Source: Ignelater luminosus (Eukaryota; Arthropoda; Insecta; Coleoptera; Elateridae). Taken from it: 64,000 nucleotides of DNA. The notes beneath the pieces were generated by a model that was given only the letters and a program-made list of their open reading frames with translations, was not told where the DNA came from and did no database searches. Below are positions 12,891-26,089 of the stretch, one piece after another. The position numbers and the translations under genes are program-made. The DNA lies in assembly GCA_011009095.1 (NCBI GenBank), contig VTPC01005723.1, positions 189,121 to 253,120 of the forward strand, written 5' to 3'. Positions within the stretch are counted from its first letter, which is position 1, and each line of letters opens with the position of its first letter.

Positions 12891-14250
12891 ATTCCTTGTG
12901 GCATACACTTCTATAATGGTCTCTCTCGTTTGATTTTCTGTATATCAGTCTCTTGAATATTATTGTTAATTAGATTGTCACAAAGTTTATGTATTATAGG
13001 ACGGTATTCGACCCCGAACAGGATTCGATGTACACCTTTTGGTTAAAAACATCAAAGCTCTAATCAAAATCTAATTGATAAGCAATTCCTTAATTAGAAC
13101 ATTTAAGAGTTCTCTCTATCGCCGCTTTCTAAACCTGAGTGGAAAACTCCATAAATTCTTCAGTGCACCTACACTTCTAAACCATTACAAGCTTTTTGCT
13201 ATATGTATATAATTACTCTGATTGGTTTGGCACTGACATGGAAAACAAACTTAGGTTCCAACGTCTTGGATTATGTTTTCAAACTTTTTTTACAGACTTT
13301 TTGTATATCGTTTAAAACATATGAAGTCAAAACTTGGATTGGCTAAGAATTTGGAAATTGATATGTACCACTATCATTACTTTCTAAGCCTGGAAGGGAA
13401 TCCCCGTATGATTTTTCTTAGAGTATTAGGTATAAGCTTTTGCCTATGCAATTTTGATCGATTTGGCATTGACATGAAAAGCGAACTTAAATTCCTATAC
13501 CTGCTCTGAACACTTCTACCTGAGGAAACCTATGACGTGATATTTGAATTATGGAGACTTTCAGTATATCGTTTGGTATTTAGTTTAATTCTGACCAAGT
13601 CACAACCAGTATTGGCACAAATTCTTCAATTTGGACATTGAAGTACTGCCATTATAATCACTTTTTAAATTTTGTAGACTCCTTAGTGCGCCTATTCTTC
13701 TAGAGTATTAAAAGTTTCTTGTTTATGTAACTTACACTTATTTGGCATTAGCATAGAAAGCAAATTTAGGTTTCAGTGCTTTCTGGTCACTTCCTCCAGA
13801 AGAAACCTACTATGATTCTAGTGTTTTAATTGGGAAAACTTTCAGTACTTATTTTGGCATAGCAAGTGGGATTTATAGATTAAGATTAATTTCTTTAAAG
13901 TTAGAACTTGAAATGACACAGAAATTTGTCCACTTGTACAGTGAACTACTACCACCATAATCACTTCGTGTAAACCTGGAAAGAAAACCTTTGATCCGCC
14001 TACACTTCTATAGTATTATAATCTGGAAATCGAACTAGATTCCAATACCTGGAATTAATGTTCTAAAGACTTATTCGAGAGAAAAGCTGGGCTACTAGTA
14101 TTTTAGTATGTTGTTTGGCATGACAACTGGGATTTACATATTTAGCTCAGTCCTTACAAAGTCAGAATCTGGATTGACACAGAAAAAGGTTTTAAAGTAT
14201 TACATGTTTTAATCAATTTTAGACGATTTGGCACTGAGATTGATTTATTA
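12890..14250. repeat. Degenerate tandem array, about 240-280 bp monomer, four to five copies
   Basis: The marker ttggcactgacatggaaaac recurs in diverged form at about 13227, 13463, 13742 and 14227 (two monomers apart at the end). A second marker, cctacacttctatagtatta, recurs near 12903, 13168, 13410, 13690 and 14000. Other blocks repeat in order, for example ctgaggaaacctatgacg with ttcagtatatcgtttgg, and agtcagaatctggattgaca with a ccattataatcac block. It is satellite-like, old and non-coding; the 78-codon frame at 13273-13509 is a by-product. It shares no obvious sequence with the arrays at 0.4 or 58.8 kb. Confidence 0.75.
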
Positions 14251-17200
14251 AACACTTCTTGCAAAAATGATATGCTACTAGTGTTTGAGAAGTGTTAGTT
14301 ATTTGTGTAACTGTCTACCATATGACACTCGTCATGATATTGAATCAGACAAACAACTGCTAATGTATATTGAAATTCCTAAAGTCAATATCGTAAACAT
14401 TTAACCTAAGGAATAGTACCCACAACCAAATTTTCTAAAAATTAAATGTTCTGGAATAAATGTATTAATTGAGTGTAGAGCAGAATTTGCAAATCTTCAT
14501 TTTCAGTCATTCTTTGGTGATGGTATTCTTGACATGAAATAACAATTTTTGGGATATTTAGGAGAAAACTAGTTTGTTACATTTTTACATGCTATAGAAT
14601 GTTAGAAGTACAAGAAAATTCTGTGGACAGTAATGTTCGATCAATCAAGCCATAGACATTTGGAATATCAAAGTAATCGCCGAGTCTTAAAAAGTTAGAG
14701 GTGAGAGTAATCCAAACTTGGAAAAAGCTTCACTTACATATTTTGTTTTGGAAGTGAATCGTATTTGCTAAGTATATCTTACCTATCCATCACATACCTT
14801 CATGGTCAGCTTTTTCTTGTATATATATCTTGAAGGCTTTTTAGCCAAAGAAAAGTGAACCCTTATAACGACCTTCGGTTCCCAAAAGGAACCGGAACGC
14901 AATAAAGATTGCTTACTGTTTGCTTGAAAGCTCCTTGTTCTACACAACAATTTACGATCTAAATATTTTTTCATTTCTGTTGTAACAATGCTTTTCAATC
15001 ATTCACTTGAAATTTTGTTATAAAGTTAACTTAGAACTTTGTTTATAGAACATGATCGTTGGTTATTTTAGACGCAAGAATGTCGGAAGTAACAGGCTGT
15101 GACAAAACCGATTCTTCCTGAAGTCCTGTGCAGAACTGATTGTTAAGCTTCAGAAACGCCAACATAAAATAATTTAGTTTCCTTGAACAGCGGTCAGTTT
15201 TGTTTTGAGACTATGAAAACTAGTGGAAGCAGATTTCTACAAGAATGGTAAAAACCAAACGTAGTCTTTGAAAATTCATTTTTACTTGATATTGTGTATT
15301 AAGTTCATGAACTGATAAAATCTTGAAGATTGTAAACGATGAAATAAGATAGAGCGACTGGTAGATACAGATAGGAAGAATTCTTGTCAATCATCGATTC
15401 ATTGAAAGGTTTTATTTACAGAAGGAATGGCACAATATAAAATAGAATACAAAACGAAATAAATTACCACTACTGCAATGTAGATCTTCGTATTTTTATT
15501 TTAATAATGAAAAATCTTAATAATGTACAGAATGGTTTTGGCCAACCCACCGCATGTATATCTACTACTTTCTGTATACTAATCTTCAGCAGTCGAGTTA
15601 ATTCTAAAGTTTTGTTTAGATCAACAGCGCTCATGTTTTACGGAGTGGTTTAGGAGGAATGATCAATTCTTTAGAAGCTGAAAGTGTAAGTAATTTTGAG
15701 AAGGAGAAAGTTTATATCGATGGTTATTGAGATACAGCTTTTCAACACAACTCTTCTCTAAGATTTTCCTGATACGCAGTCAGTTGCTTAAACCATGCCA
15801 TGAGGTACAAAATAAACTAAGCAACAGTTTAATTAGTTTAAAGTATCGACTGTTTATCTTAAAGCATCCCGTATAGTATCAAGGAAATCTAATCAAATCA
15901 ATTCAGAGAGTGTTCTATTTTCTTATAGAAACAATATACTGTGGATCACAGTACAATGCTCACAATATTGAAGAACTGACTTCTTCCCGAAACAACAAAA
16001 TTAATTGCAATGAATATATATATAAAGACATTTTTCCTACGAGCTATTATATTGATGTGAAAATTACAAATACAAGAAATTACTCTGAAGATTCTGGGAA
16101 ATCTCATTGTTATAATAAAATAAATTGGGTTTAGTGATCGAAATAAAATCAAATGTAAATCTTTAGATTAAGCTTGAAGACGACTTTCAGAATATAAACA
16201 GTTAGGATTATTTAAAAAGGTCATTTAACTTCCTAGAATAAAATCAAACAGTTAGAATTCAGTAATGTCATATAATATTTTTCAAAAGCGGAACTTATTT
16301 TTTTATATCATTTATAACGTATTGTTATGATATAAGAATCGTCGATTTCTCTTCTTTTATATCTAAAAATAAATGCCTGCATTGTTGTATAACAGATTTA
16401 CAATATTGTTAAAGTAAACGTTCGACCTTTAAAGCAATGATGCATTTGCTCATCATTTACAAGGTCAAAAATTGGAGTTCTTCGATATGAAACCATTCCC
16501 TCGCAATTCATCGTTCTTGTATAACATCAGTTCCTCGATTTATTCCGAATTAATTTCTATTGTTCAACTAGTTGGCCTTCTATTATTTTCATTGTAAACA
16601 TATTAACTGCCATTCTCTAATATTCTTCAACACATTTCTTGTCAATCAAAGGTGGCGTAATTATTTTGTATTGGAAAATATGTTTTATTGAAAGTATATT
16701 ATCTAATTTTTAAATATTATTAGTATTAACATTTAATGATTTGTTTTTACCTGAAATTGTAAGGGATAAAATAAGAAGCCTTGGGATGGCCCAATTCTGA
16801 ACGTCATCAAGTTGACTTATACCAAATTTTCATGTTAATAAGTTGTGAATATTAAACATGCTCGTTACATATTTAACTGTTGTATTAAGTTGTTTCACTA
16901 TAGAAAAAGGAAGCTCGAGAGAATTACCATAGTTGTCAGGCAAAATATAAAATATTATCAGGAATCTATCGAAATCTAAAACTATTTGTCACCATATCTT
17001 ACTGACTTTTTGTCTTGAATCTTTTTAGTCAGCCTTCGTTTGAAAGACCGACGAAGGCATTCTTTACTGTTCCGCTTTATTTATTCACAACACCAAAGCA
17101 CTAAAGAATTGCGAAATTACAAATAACAGTATACGATAAAACATAGTAAAGGACTGAGAAGGAACACAAAGACCTTGAAAATCAGGTTGGAGCAAGCACT

Positions 17201-18540
17201 CTGAATAAAACGGTAAATATTATTTCTTAAACTGCCAGCCAAACAGCCCCAGACTAATAGCTGTCACCAATATCAACTGGAACTAACCAAAGGAAACATG
17301 TATTAATATCTGTAAAGCCTAAAATCAAAGAATTAGAAGTAATACACGTGGGCCGGGAAAAACGCTTTTACACTGTATTATTATGCATTTAAGTTATGTT
17401 TATTCTTGACTTCCGATATCTTCAAAAGTTAATAAGAAAAAAGTTTGTCTTGGGTTTTAAAATAATAGAGCGCTTAGGGCTCATATATTCTGTGTGCTGA
17501 TAATAATGAAATGACCTTAATCAAGTTGGTAATTTTACAGTTAATAAGATCTGTAAAGCTGTAAGGAAGTGAATAATTCTAATTCAAACTTTTAGATTTC
17601 TAACCTCAAATGTTTCATACCAGCCATACCATTTGGTAGAAAACTAGAAGTTAGGACAGTTTAATTGCGAATATAACTATGATGATGGAATTTTTTCTAA
17701 AACTCCAGTTTTTTGAGCTCTTAAAATGAAACACGCTTACTCGCCTTCCCTTCTTCACACTTTACTGTTTAATTTCTACTCTTACAGTCAAAATGATTTA
17801 AGATTTGTAACAGTTTTGCACTTTTAGATATCATTTTAGAGATTTGCCAAGTTCCTCAACTTTACCTGCTGATTTTTACTGGGAAAACAAGATCTACTCA
17901 TTGTGTAATATGATGTATATAATGGTATGTAAAGAACGTCAATACAGAGGTAGTGAGGTGCGCCGAAGTGTGCAGTTTTGGTTGGTTCTGAGAATGGGCC
18001 GCTTTCAGGCAGTCGTTGCAGTCCGAGTTTACCCTCTCCTAAATCACTAAATTCTTCTATATAATGCTTTTCTTACAAAATATTTTTTTGAAAATACTAC
18101 ACATCACCATCACATACCACTGTCAAAAGGTGCAAGACGTTTGATCACTATCGTTTCATATCACATGCCTTGAAGACAACATTATTTGGCTTTTACCACG
18201 ATATTAAATACTTCATTTTTGACTGAAGAAAAACTCAGTTTCTGTAACGACTACATGTCATAAACAACAATAAAATTCTACTCTAAGCACTACTGCATTT
18301 ATTAACGCAAGTTCAGGAGTGTCGTCAAAAGTGTGCCACGGAAAGCGACGCACACAGACGCAGGCGGCCCAATTTTAGGGCGGTGCTCCGCAAAAACTAT
18401 AAAGATCGTATGTACCATTTGGGCTGTTCTCACCGAAATGAAAATTGTGACATTGGTTTCTTTCATAAGTGACTGAAGAATTTCGTACACTGTAGGTGAC
18501 TTATAGGAATGGATAAACGTTTGATAGATCCGGTAGAATT
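14251..18540. other. AT-rich DNA, no gene recognised; one hairpin
   Basis: Nothing coding is recognised. A nested hairpin at 16424-16466 has outer arms gacctt/aaggtc and inner arms aatgatg/catcatt. The segment 17900-18490 is GC-richer and contains the relative of the 7.8-kb repeat at about 18122-18190. Frames here, including the minus-strand one at 18302-18490, have no identifiable domain. Confidence 0.4.
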
Positions 18541-19040
18541 ACATATTCGATTTTCGGTTACTACATCAAGTTTAGTGGAAGGTAAAACCCAAATTTAAAC
18601 CGCTGTAGACGGTCTGATAGAAAAGAAAACCTAATTTCGAGCCACAGCGGGTAGCCTGTTACAGAGTTGCATCAAATTTGAACTACCGTAGGCTAGCTTA
18701 GTGAAGACAGACTACCACTTTTGGTGTGGTGAGCAAAGCCTTGCTGCAAGGCAAATCTTGATTGTGGCCGGTCAGATAGAGAACGAAATCTGATTTCGAC
18801 CCACCGCAAGTGACTAACTAGGAAGATAAATCCTAATTTCGGGCCGTTACAAGTAGCCTAGTGTAGGGCAAAAATTAAATTTGGGTTACCGCAGGTGGAC
18901 AAATGGGAGGAGGCAAAGCCTGATTTTGAAACAACTCGGGTGGCCTGCTGCAGGGTATAGCTTTATTTTGAGCCACTGTAAGGCAAAGCCTAGTTGCGGC
19001 CAAGTGCAAGGTGAAAACTGAAATTTTGGGGCGACATAAA
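18540..19040 (-). repeat. About 41-bp degenerate minisatellite, reverse orientation
   Basis: Units such as ggcaaagcctgattttgaaa followed by a ccaccgcaggtggcctgctg-like stretch repeat every 40-45 bp, with frequent substitutions and indels. Their reverse complement has the same skeleton as the units at 21550-22300 (ctttaccctttaccaggcca followed by cctgcggtgactcaaaatca). The two tracts are thus the same family in opposite orientation, 2.5 kb apart. No frame is conserved across units. Confidence 0.75.
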
Positions 19041-21545
19041 ATATAAAAATTATTATTACTATTATTATAACTGGGGCTCATTGAAAAACTTTGCATAGAA
19101 GCGAGGGGCTGCAGGTTATTAGCGAAGCCACTGATTCAAGTTCGATTATTTTAATACTAAAGAATTTTTCAGAAATTGTGCATCTGGTAACCAATATAAT
19201 GTTTCGCTGTTTGCATAAGTTTTGGCTTTCAAAGCTAGTCGACATCCTTTCAATTATGCAGATTTTGTCAAAAACTATTTATAATTTGGAAGTACGGTGA
19301 CTTTTGCCATACCCTGTATGAATAGAACATGAGACTGGTCTGCAGAAAATCAAAACATAGAGTTCAGCTCATGCTGCTTTTTGCCGATCTTTTTTGGAGA
19401 ACAAGAAGACGAAAAGGAAAACATTTGTTAGCTGCAGGATTGAAATTATAGTAAGCTTTAACCTTTTAGACAGTAGTAAGGTTATTCGAAAGTGATTTTG
19501 ATCTAACGGCAGGTACAAATAGAAATTAAAATTTCATAATTGTTGTAAATGAAGAGATAATAAGAAATACACAAAAGAATACTAGTAATGTATCAATCTT
19601 TTAAGAAAGTTTGGTCATTGAATTTGAATGTGAAGGTAGTATATTTTATAGTATATTTTATAGTATCTTTTATTTTCTGTACAACACTTTCAGATAAAAT
19701 ATTTACAGTTTTCAATTTGAATAAATTAAGAGACTCAATTTGCTACTGCTGTATAATATCTAAAACTGTAAGCACTGTAAGCACTAAGCACTAGTTATAT
19801 GGTAATAACAATTGCGCTTCTAATAAAACAAGCAATTAGGGTAAACGTTTACATCTAGTAAAAGCTAAAATAAGTGAACGTGAAGTATTATTATGTGTAC
19901 ATACCCGCGACATTAAAAATTCACCGTTTTTATTACCCATTTTATGTTAAACTTTATTGTCTGCACTTTCTAGTAGGTACGTGATCAGTATTTTAAAAAC
20001 TTCCACCCAAACAACTATCTATCTTACTTCTTATCTCTTTAAACAAATGTTTGAAATAAAATTGTATCACCTAGTAAATAATAATTTTTACTTTTCAACA
20101 GAAATTTATTGTTAACTTTTCTTTCGAGCATTCAAGTTTCCATACTATATTATTTGCACATTTTACTTTTTATCTGGATTGAGTGTAAATGTTTGATTAT
20201 TTATTGAACGTTATTATCCTTGGAGCTTTAAAGTTTACTTGAATTGTTAGTGTTGTAATAATTTATTGCTCGTAGATGAACCTCAATTGATAATTTAACA
20301 ATTTATTTATTTGCAAAATGATTCTTATAGACACTTTAATTTATCGCAATTTAATTTTTTTATTCAATGACTCTAGATTGTTTCGGAATATTATTTCAAG
20401 GCAGTAATATAAACTAGGCAGAGGATATTCCAGTAATGCACTTTTGCATTTCAAATGTGTATACGAGAACCTACTTAAGCAGACACATTTTTTGTTATAG
20501 CAACTTATTGTAAATGTGTTTAGTTATGTCTTATTATTTGAATTACCTAGTGTGATATGCTAATCTTGTTTGGATTACGATAATAATAAACTAATAATAA
20601 AATACGAAAAGGTTATACTACATAAACATTTTTGAATCTCTTTAAAATCCAATTTCTCTATTTTGAACTCTGTTTTATACTAATAGTATTAGGCAATATT
20701 GAGATGAGATTCTTTCTTGGTTATTCTTATTACTGTGAATAGTTTCTTTTTATTTAAAAGTCTAATTTGAATCGAAGATTTTTGAGAAAATGGAAAAGTA
20801 CACCATTTTGGAAATCCACATTTAATTTAGCACAAACTGTTACCCTTGCATTTTTGTCATGGAATGCATCACTATCGAGCAAAATTAAGTTTTACGAACT
20901 CTCTCAACTCTGATGTTTAATGTTAAAATATTTCTAATACAATACACATGATGTTCAAATGAAATTTTTGTAATTGTTACTACAAGGCTTTACTTTCATA
21001 ATCACAGTATTCATTAGAAACGGTGATCTAGAGGAACAAAGAGACAATCGAATTCAAGAATTTTGTATACAAATTAAATTTCAGATTTACAGATTTCTAA
21101 ACAAAATTGTCAATACTTCAACTAAGCACTGGCATAATTACGAAGATATACAAAATAGACCTTTAAGAGTAATACCTTTCCTAACCACCAGTTTAAAAAC
21201 GAACGAAATGCAGATTAGAACTAGACTGCAAAAAATACTAACTAATGAGGATGAAGAAATCTAACTTATCCTACCAAGAGAAGTCGCTAACGAAGTAAAA
21301 CTAATATCAATCCCAGAAAGCACCGAGGTTTGATTTTATTACTGCATTGGTGGAATACTGAGACAGACACCAAATTAAGTCAAATCTTACAAGGCACTCT
21401 TATTATTATCTATGATATACTTACAGCTGCAACAGCGTCGTTAATATTTTTTTGCGAAGTTTTTTATTGCGTCCTAGTTATAAAAGAAATCAATACCCAC
21501 GACTTTTTAATCTTGGTGAGGAGTGCCAATTAGAATAAAAAACTG
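19041..21545. other. DNA between two inverted minisatellite tracts; one unidentified 96-codon frame
   Basis: The interval is mainly AT-rich. The longest open stretch is at 20974-21264 (+), a 96-codon hydrophilic product rich in Arg, Asn, Glu and Thr. The same composition continues beyond the stop, as if a longer coding remnant lay here. I recognise no domain; a decayed retroelement product is possible. An att/tat-rich microsatellite lies at about 19045-19070. Confidence 0.35.
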
Positions 21546-21549
21546 GCCT

Positions 21550-22305
21550 ATTATCGAACTTTGTCTTTCACCAAGTCATTTGCTGTGACTCAAAATCAAA
21601 TTTCTTTTTCCGTTTGGCTACCTGCTGTGGCTCACAATTGCGTTTTATCCTAAAATACAACTTTGCCGTATATCAGGCCACATGAGGTGACCAAACAATG
21701 ATTTTTACCGTTTACCAGGCCACCTGCAATGACCTGAAATGAGGCTTTAACTTGCAACAGGCCATCTGCGTTGATTCGAAATTAGGCTTTGCCCCTTATC
21801 TGACTACGTGCGATGGCCCACGATTGGCTAACCCAAATTTGATCTTTACCCTTTACCAGTATACTAGTGGTAACCCAATATCAGAGTTTGTCTTTCACCA
21901 GACGACCTGCAATCACTTGAGTTTGATATTTGCTCTTAAACAGGTTACTGCAGCGGCTCGAGACCGGACTTTACCCCGCAGTAGATTACCTGCGGTGACT
22001 CAAAATCAGACCTCGCCTTTGTATCCATTAGGGGTAGAATAGCAATTTATAGAAAGGACAGTTTAGATAATAGGAATTGTATTTCATTCTTATCTTAATT
22101 ACACCTTCCAAAAATCCTAAAATCTCTTAGACCCAAGCTTTGTCTTTCACCAAGCCCCCTGTGGTACTCAAATGTTATGTTTGACCCACCGGGCTATCTG
22201 TAGTATTCAAAATCGGGCTTTACCCAGCCCCATGCCACCTGCAGTGGCCCAAAATTTGGTTTTACTCTTTGCCAGCCCATTTGCGTTGATGTAAGTCTAG
22301 ATTCC
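21550..22305 (+). repeat. About 41-bp degenerate minisatellite, forward orientation
   Basis: At least fourteen units of about 40-44 bp can be aligned by eye. The consensus runs roughly ctttaccctttaccaggcca, then cctgcggtgactcaaaatca, then g. An interruption of about 90 bp lies near 22040-22130 and some units carry extra 15-bp inserts. Units are individually strongly diverged but periodicity is clear. The family recurs inverted at 18540-19040 and, more diverged, at about 60790-61070. Confidence 0.8.
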
Positions 22306-22494
22306 ACTGTCGATTCGATTAGCTGTAGTAACCGGAAATTGAGCTTGTAATTTTATCGGGCCTATCAAGCTTTTATCTATTTCTACAAACCATCTATACT
22401 TAGGATTGGTTCATTCTGCACTTATTACAGCTGGCACCGTTAAAAATTAACCTCCCAGTTTTGAGAAATACCAACAAATGTCACGGTTTTCATT

Positions 22495-23720
22495 TCAGTG
22501 AGAACAGTTCCAATTACATCTATGAAGACGCCGTTTAGAAAATTATTTTTGACACGCTTAATCGTAATAGAAAGAAAAAATCTAATTCCAAATCACCAGT
22601 TTAGTTTTAGATACAAACACTCAACAATAAAAACAAAAGTTTTCTGTTTGTTTCTTGAACAGTCTGTTAAACTGTTAGAATCTTATATCTCTAACAGACT
22701 ATCTTGTATAAAACAAGAAGATGAATATTTTGAATTAAAAGTGATTGAAGATAGTGTGCCTCAAGAAAGTGTATTGAAACCTCTTCTCTATCTATCCTAT
22801 ACAATGACCTGCCAAAGACAGAAAATATGACCGTCGTTTATGGTCACGTTTGTAGATTATACTGCAATCGAAAACGAAAGCGAAATCGGCACATAAATCT
22901 CACCAACAGAAACGCGGCGTATAATCTGACAATGAATATAAGCGGTAACGTTATTCTACATGAAAACAATTAAATACTTCGGTGTGATACTAAACGCCAA
23001 ACTGGGCTAGAAAACGTATTTAAAGAAGAGAGAGAGAAAGTGTAAATATGTAAGATATAGAAGGAAAGGCATTCCCAACTGTCAATACACAGTAGCGTCT
23101 CATTAAGGGTATGTAAACTTTCCAGAATACAGTGTTTTGAAATATTGTTAATGTTCCGTGATACATACGCAACAAGGACATCTATTGTGATGTTGGTATC
23201 GTTGATGTTCCTTCCGAAATAAAATGTTTTGCAACCAGACATAAAACTAAACTTTGTCAGTAAGTCTACGTCGAGATGATTCGTCTGCTAGACAACGACT
23301 GCTTGACAGGACGGCAAAAAAAGCCAAACTCTTTGAGCGCATTGGCGCAATTTAAAAAGTTCCGTTAGATGCTTGTGACACTACATGATATGGTACATCG
23401 AAAGTGAGACACACGGTACATTACAGATACGTTAATCTAGACAATGGAAGAATTATAAAAAGATTTTAAATCGACTTAGGAAATCTATAAGAACCAGACA
23501 CATGGCACTCTTTGAGTCTTGGCTAAAAAGTGCACAAACGGCGTTTTGAAAGCGTTCAATCAAGCTCGTCGGTGCAAAATAATGCAAATGCCGACAATAG
23601 AGTACGCCATATTTATTTAATTGAATCTGTTTTGTCAAATTATACCGATCCATCTACTTTTTGGGAACCAGACTATTTGGAATTATCGTATCATACAATG
23701 TCCTCAACCTTGTCCAAGTA
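22495..23720 (+). pseudogene. Jockey-clade non-LTR retrotransposon remnant (reverse transcriptase)
   Basis: The frame at 22498-22830 encodes recognisable pieces of a Jockey-type LINE reverse transcriptase, which copies element RNA into DNA at the target site. FRKLFLTRL...LIPNHQFSFRYKHSTI matches the FEKL...LIPNHQFGFRxxHST block. SYISNR and VPQESVLKPLLYL match SYLxNR and VPQGSVLGPLLYL, with both Gly residues lost. The catalytic motif A region (about 60 residues) is deleted between HSTI and ESYISNR. Shortly after, FVDYTAI stands where FADDTAI is expected, so the second Asp is Tyr (22858-22860). Downstream YFGVILNAKLG and, from about 23550, a decayed C-terminal segment continue the family layout with frameshifts. 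The 5' part is missing and no poly-A tail is clear. Inactive. Confidence 0.8.
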
Positions 23721-25350
23721 AACGTTGATTAACTAAGAAATCTGATAACAATGGGAACACAAAACGTAAACTTTCTGATCAACACAAATAAAATAGACTG
23801 AATTGCAAAAACAATTGCGGGAATTAGTACCCAAGCCGCAGGATAATTAGAAGAACAATAAAACAAGAATTATTAATGAAAACCATAGAGAACAGTTTAA
23901 TACTAATGAATAAACCAAATATCACTTAACAAAACATCTGAACACAACGAAAATTAAAAAAAAAGAGGTTATGTAACAATAATAATAGTAATAATAATGA
24001 TTCTAATCAAAACCGTTTATTATTTTGACAGCTACTCAATTAAGATGCGTATAAATATTTACCATGAAATAACTTAAATATCAAAACTCTTCCTTTATTA
24101 AAAGTAATGTTGCAACATCAACTTTTCGTTTTTTCTTTATCTGACTTTTTTTATTATTTAATGACAAACCGAAACTGTTAAATCTTTTTGAAACTCGTAC
24201 TCTTCATTCAAATTGAAACAATAACACAGCATTCATTTATTTACTGCTAACATTACTGTGTACTGACAGTTGTGTTTCAGGATATTTTTAAAACATTCAT
24301 TTTAGTTCTTATATCAACCGTTTTTATCGGTTTCTCCTTGAATGCAAGTTTATTAAAATATTTTACTGTTTATGTAATTAGTTTTCTATAAAAGCAGGTG
24401 TTCCTTCGAGTTTATTATTTCGCAGTCGCAGCGGTATTTCAGATTAAAGTTTTTAATTGAAAGAAAAAGAAAAAGAAAAAATCTGAAAGACAAGAAGAAA
24501 TGTGCATCAATAACAAAATAAAAATTCCTGTTTTAGTATTTACCATTTTTCCTAAGAGTTCAACGTTGACGTAAAATAATATTTCCTTTCAACATTCTGT
24601 ATACCAACCAAATATGGTAAAGTTTACTTTCGGGTCTACTTAAAAAGAGACTGACCTAAAGTATCAATCATAAGCTGTTTGCGATAGTCAAGTCGAGTGT
24701 TATTATCAGTAATAGCAAACCAGGAAGTTGCTGGTGGCAGATAGTTGTGGTGTACTAGGTCATGGCGGTGCCTCCGGTTATAGTTTATATATATTAGTCT
24801 GTAATAACGTAGTGCCTACTAAACTAGGACATAAAACAGCTACTGTCTTACGTTTTTATACATATGCTAAACCTACCGTTAATTTAGAAAAATATTTGCA
24901 TTAATAGATCTGATGTTTATATTTTTCTGTTTATCATTATGGCTTTTATTTGTATTGAATGGATGAGCCGTTGCGATTTAGTCAACGACCTGTCTTTTTT
25001 TAGAATCATTGAAGTGGCTAACGTTACGTTATAGATGTTGTTAGTTCAGTAATTGGATTTATGCACACTACCGGTATTTGGATAAATAAATGAGATGGGA
25101 TAATTTGTTTTAAAAAAGAACTAACTGTTTCATTATTGCATGAAAATCCAGTACTAGGTGGAAAATGAATACTAACAAGATTGTGTACAAATTTCTTTAA
25201 AAATTTCTACGGCGGGAGATATTTCAATTTGTTGGATGTCCCTCACTCAGTTTAAATAGAAATTTGCGTTGCGTTACGAAAGATTATGTTTAACCGTACA
25301 TTCTTCCATTTTTATTTACCCATGCTTCAAGACTGCTTAGTAGAATTTAA
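23721..25350. other. AT-rich DNA, no gene recognised
   Basis: The tail of the Jockey element may extend to about 23950, where the sequence becomes rich in aaa and aat. A gaaaaa repeat lies at about 24460-24480. A GC-richer patch at 24700-24790 contains an ATG in a reasonable context but no extended frame and no convincing splice donor. Confidence 0.4.
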
Positions 25351-25359
25351 ACAATCAAT

Positions 25360-25860
25360 GAATATTACAATTTGACCCATTTGAGGAATCAGATGCGTCT
25401 TCCACTATTATAACGTATTGTGAGCAAACCAAAACGATTTGATGCGTGTTTACTTTGAGTTTACTGTAGACGACCCTGCAACAGTCAAAGAAGCCACTGG
25501 CAATGCGAATTTTAGTTCTTGAAATCACCGCAGCGAAATAATGTATGGCAAATGGCAACTTGACTCAACGGAATATCGCCAGTCAAATGGCGTCGCTTGG
25601 CAAACGCTAGAGTTTAGGAGTCCTAGGAGTCAGAGGGGACTTCCTTCTTGGTAACTGGTTAACTAAGTTTCGATTAATGCTTTGCGTTCCCCTGGGAAAA
25701 ATCTTACCAGCGCTCCTGATTTGCAATAAATCTAAACTTGCTGCCAAAAGCTACCCACAAGTTAAGGGCATCGACTGCCAAGAGACTACTCCGGCAGTTC
25801 GTTATTCGTCGATTTATTTTTATTATCGATTGAGGCTAAGTAAACTTGATTTAAATGTTT
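25360..25860. other. Moderately GC-rich DNA, unidentified
   Basis: Base composition rises above the surrounding AT-rich DNA. Short frames on both strands (25355-25558 minus, 25677-25862 plus) contain no domain I recognise. It may be part of the same decayed insertion as the CpG-rich block at 26.1 kb. Confidence 0.3.
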
Positions 25861-26089
25861 GAGAAATGAATGTAGTAACAATATTTTTACACGAACAGTT
25901 GAAGGAAGACATGTATCCGAACCAGCCAAAAGATTTCAACGACAGCTCTAATCGTTACTGCATATTTTCAAAATTATTATATGGCATAAGTCTGTCTCAT
26001 AAAATGCAGAACGTCAATGTTTTCTCTCTTTAGCCTACTTATGTACTTGCCTGTAGTGCAGTTATCATTTTCTAATCTGGCTAGTTCAA

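Noticed and set aside
13273-13509. 78-codon plus-strand frame
   Set aside because: Lies inside the tandem array and is not conserved between monomers.
21550-22305. Possible CRISPR array
   Set aside because: The unit is a contiguous ~41-bp degenerate repeat with no constant repeat/variable spacer structure, in a eukaryotic context.
24700-24800. ATG in a GC-richer patch (gtcatggcggtgcctccggt) as a host start exon
   Set aside because: The frame closes within about ten codons unless spliced, and the candidate donor (ccggttata) is poor.
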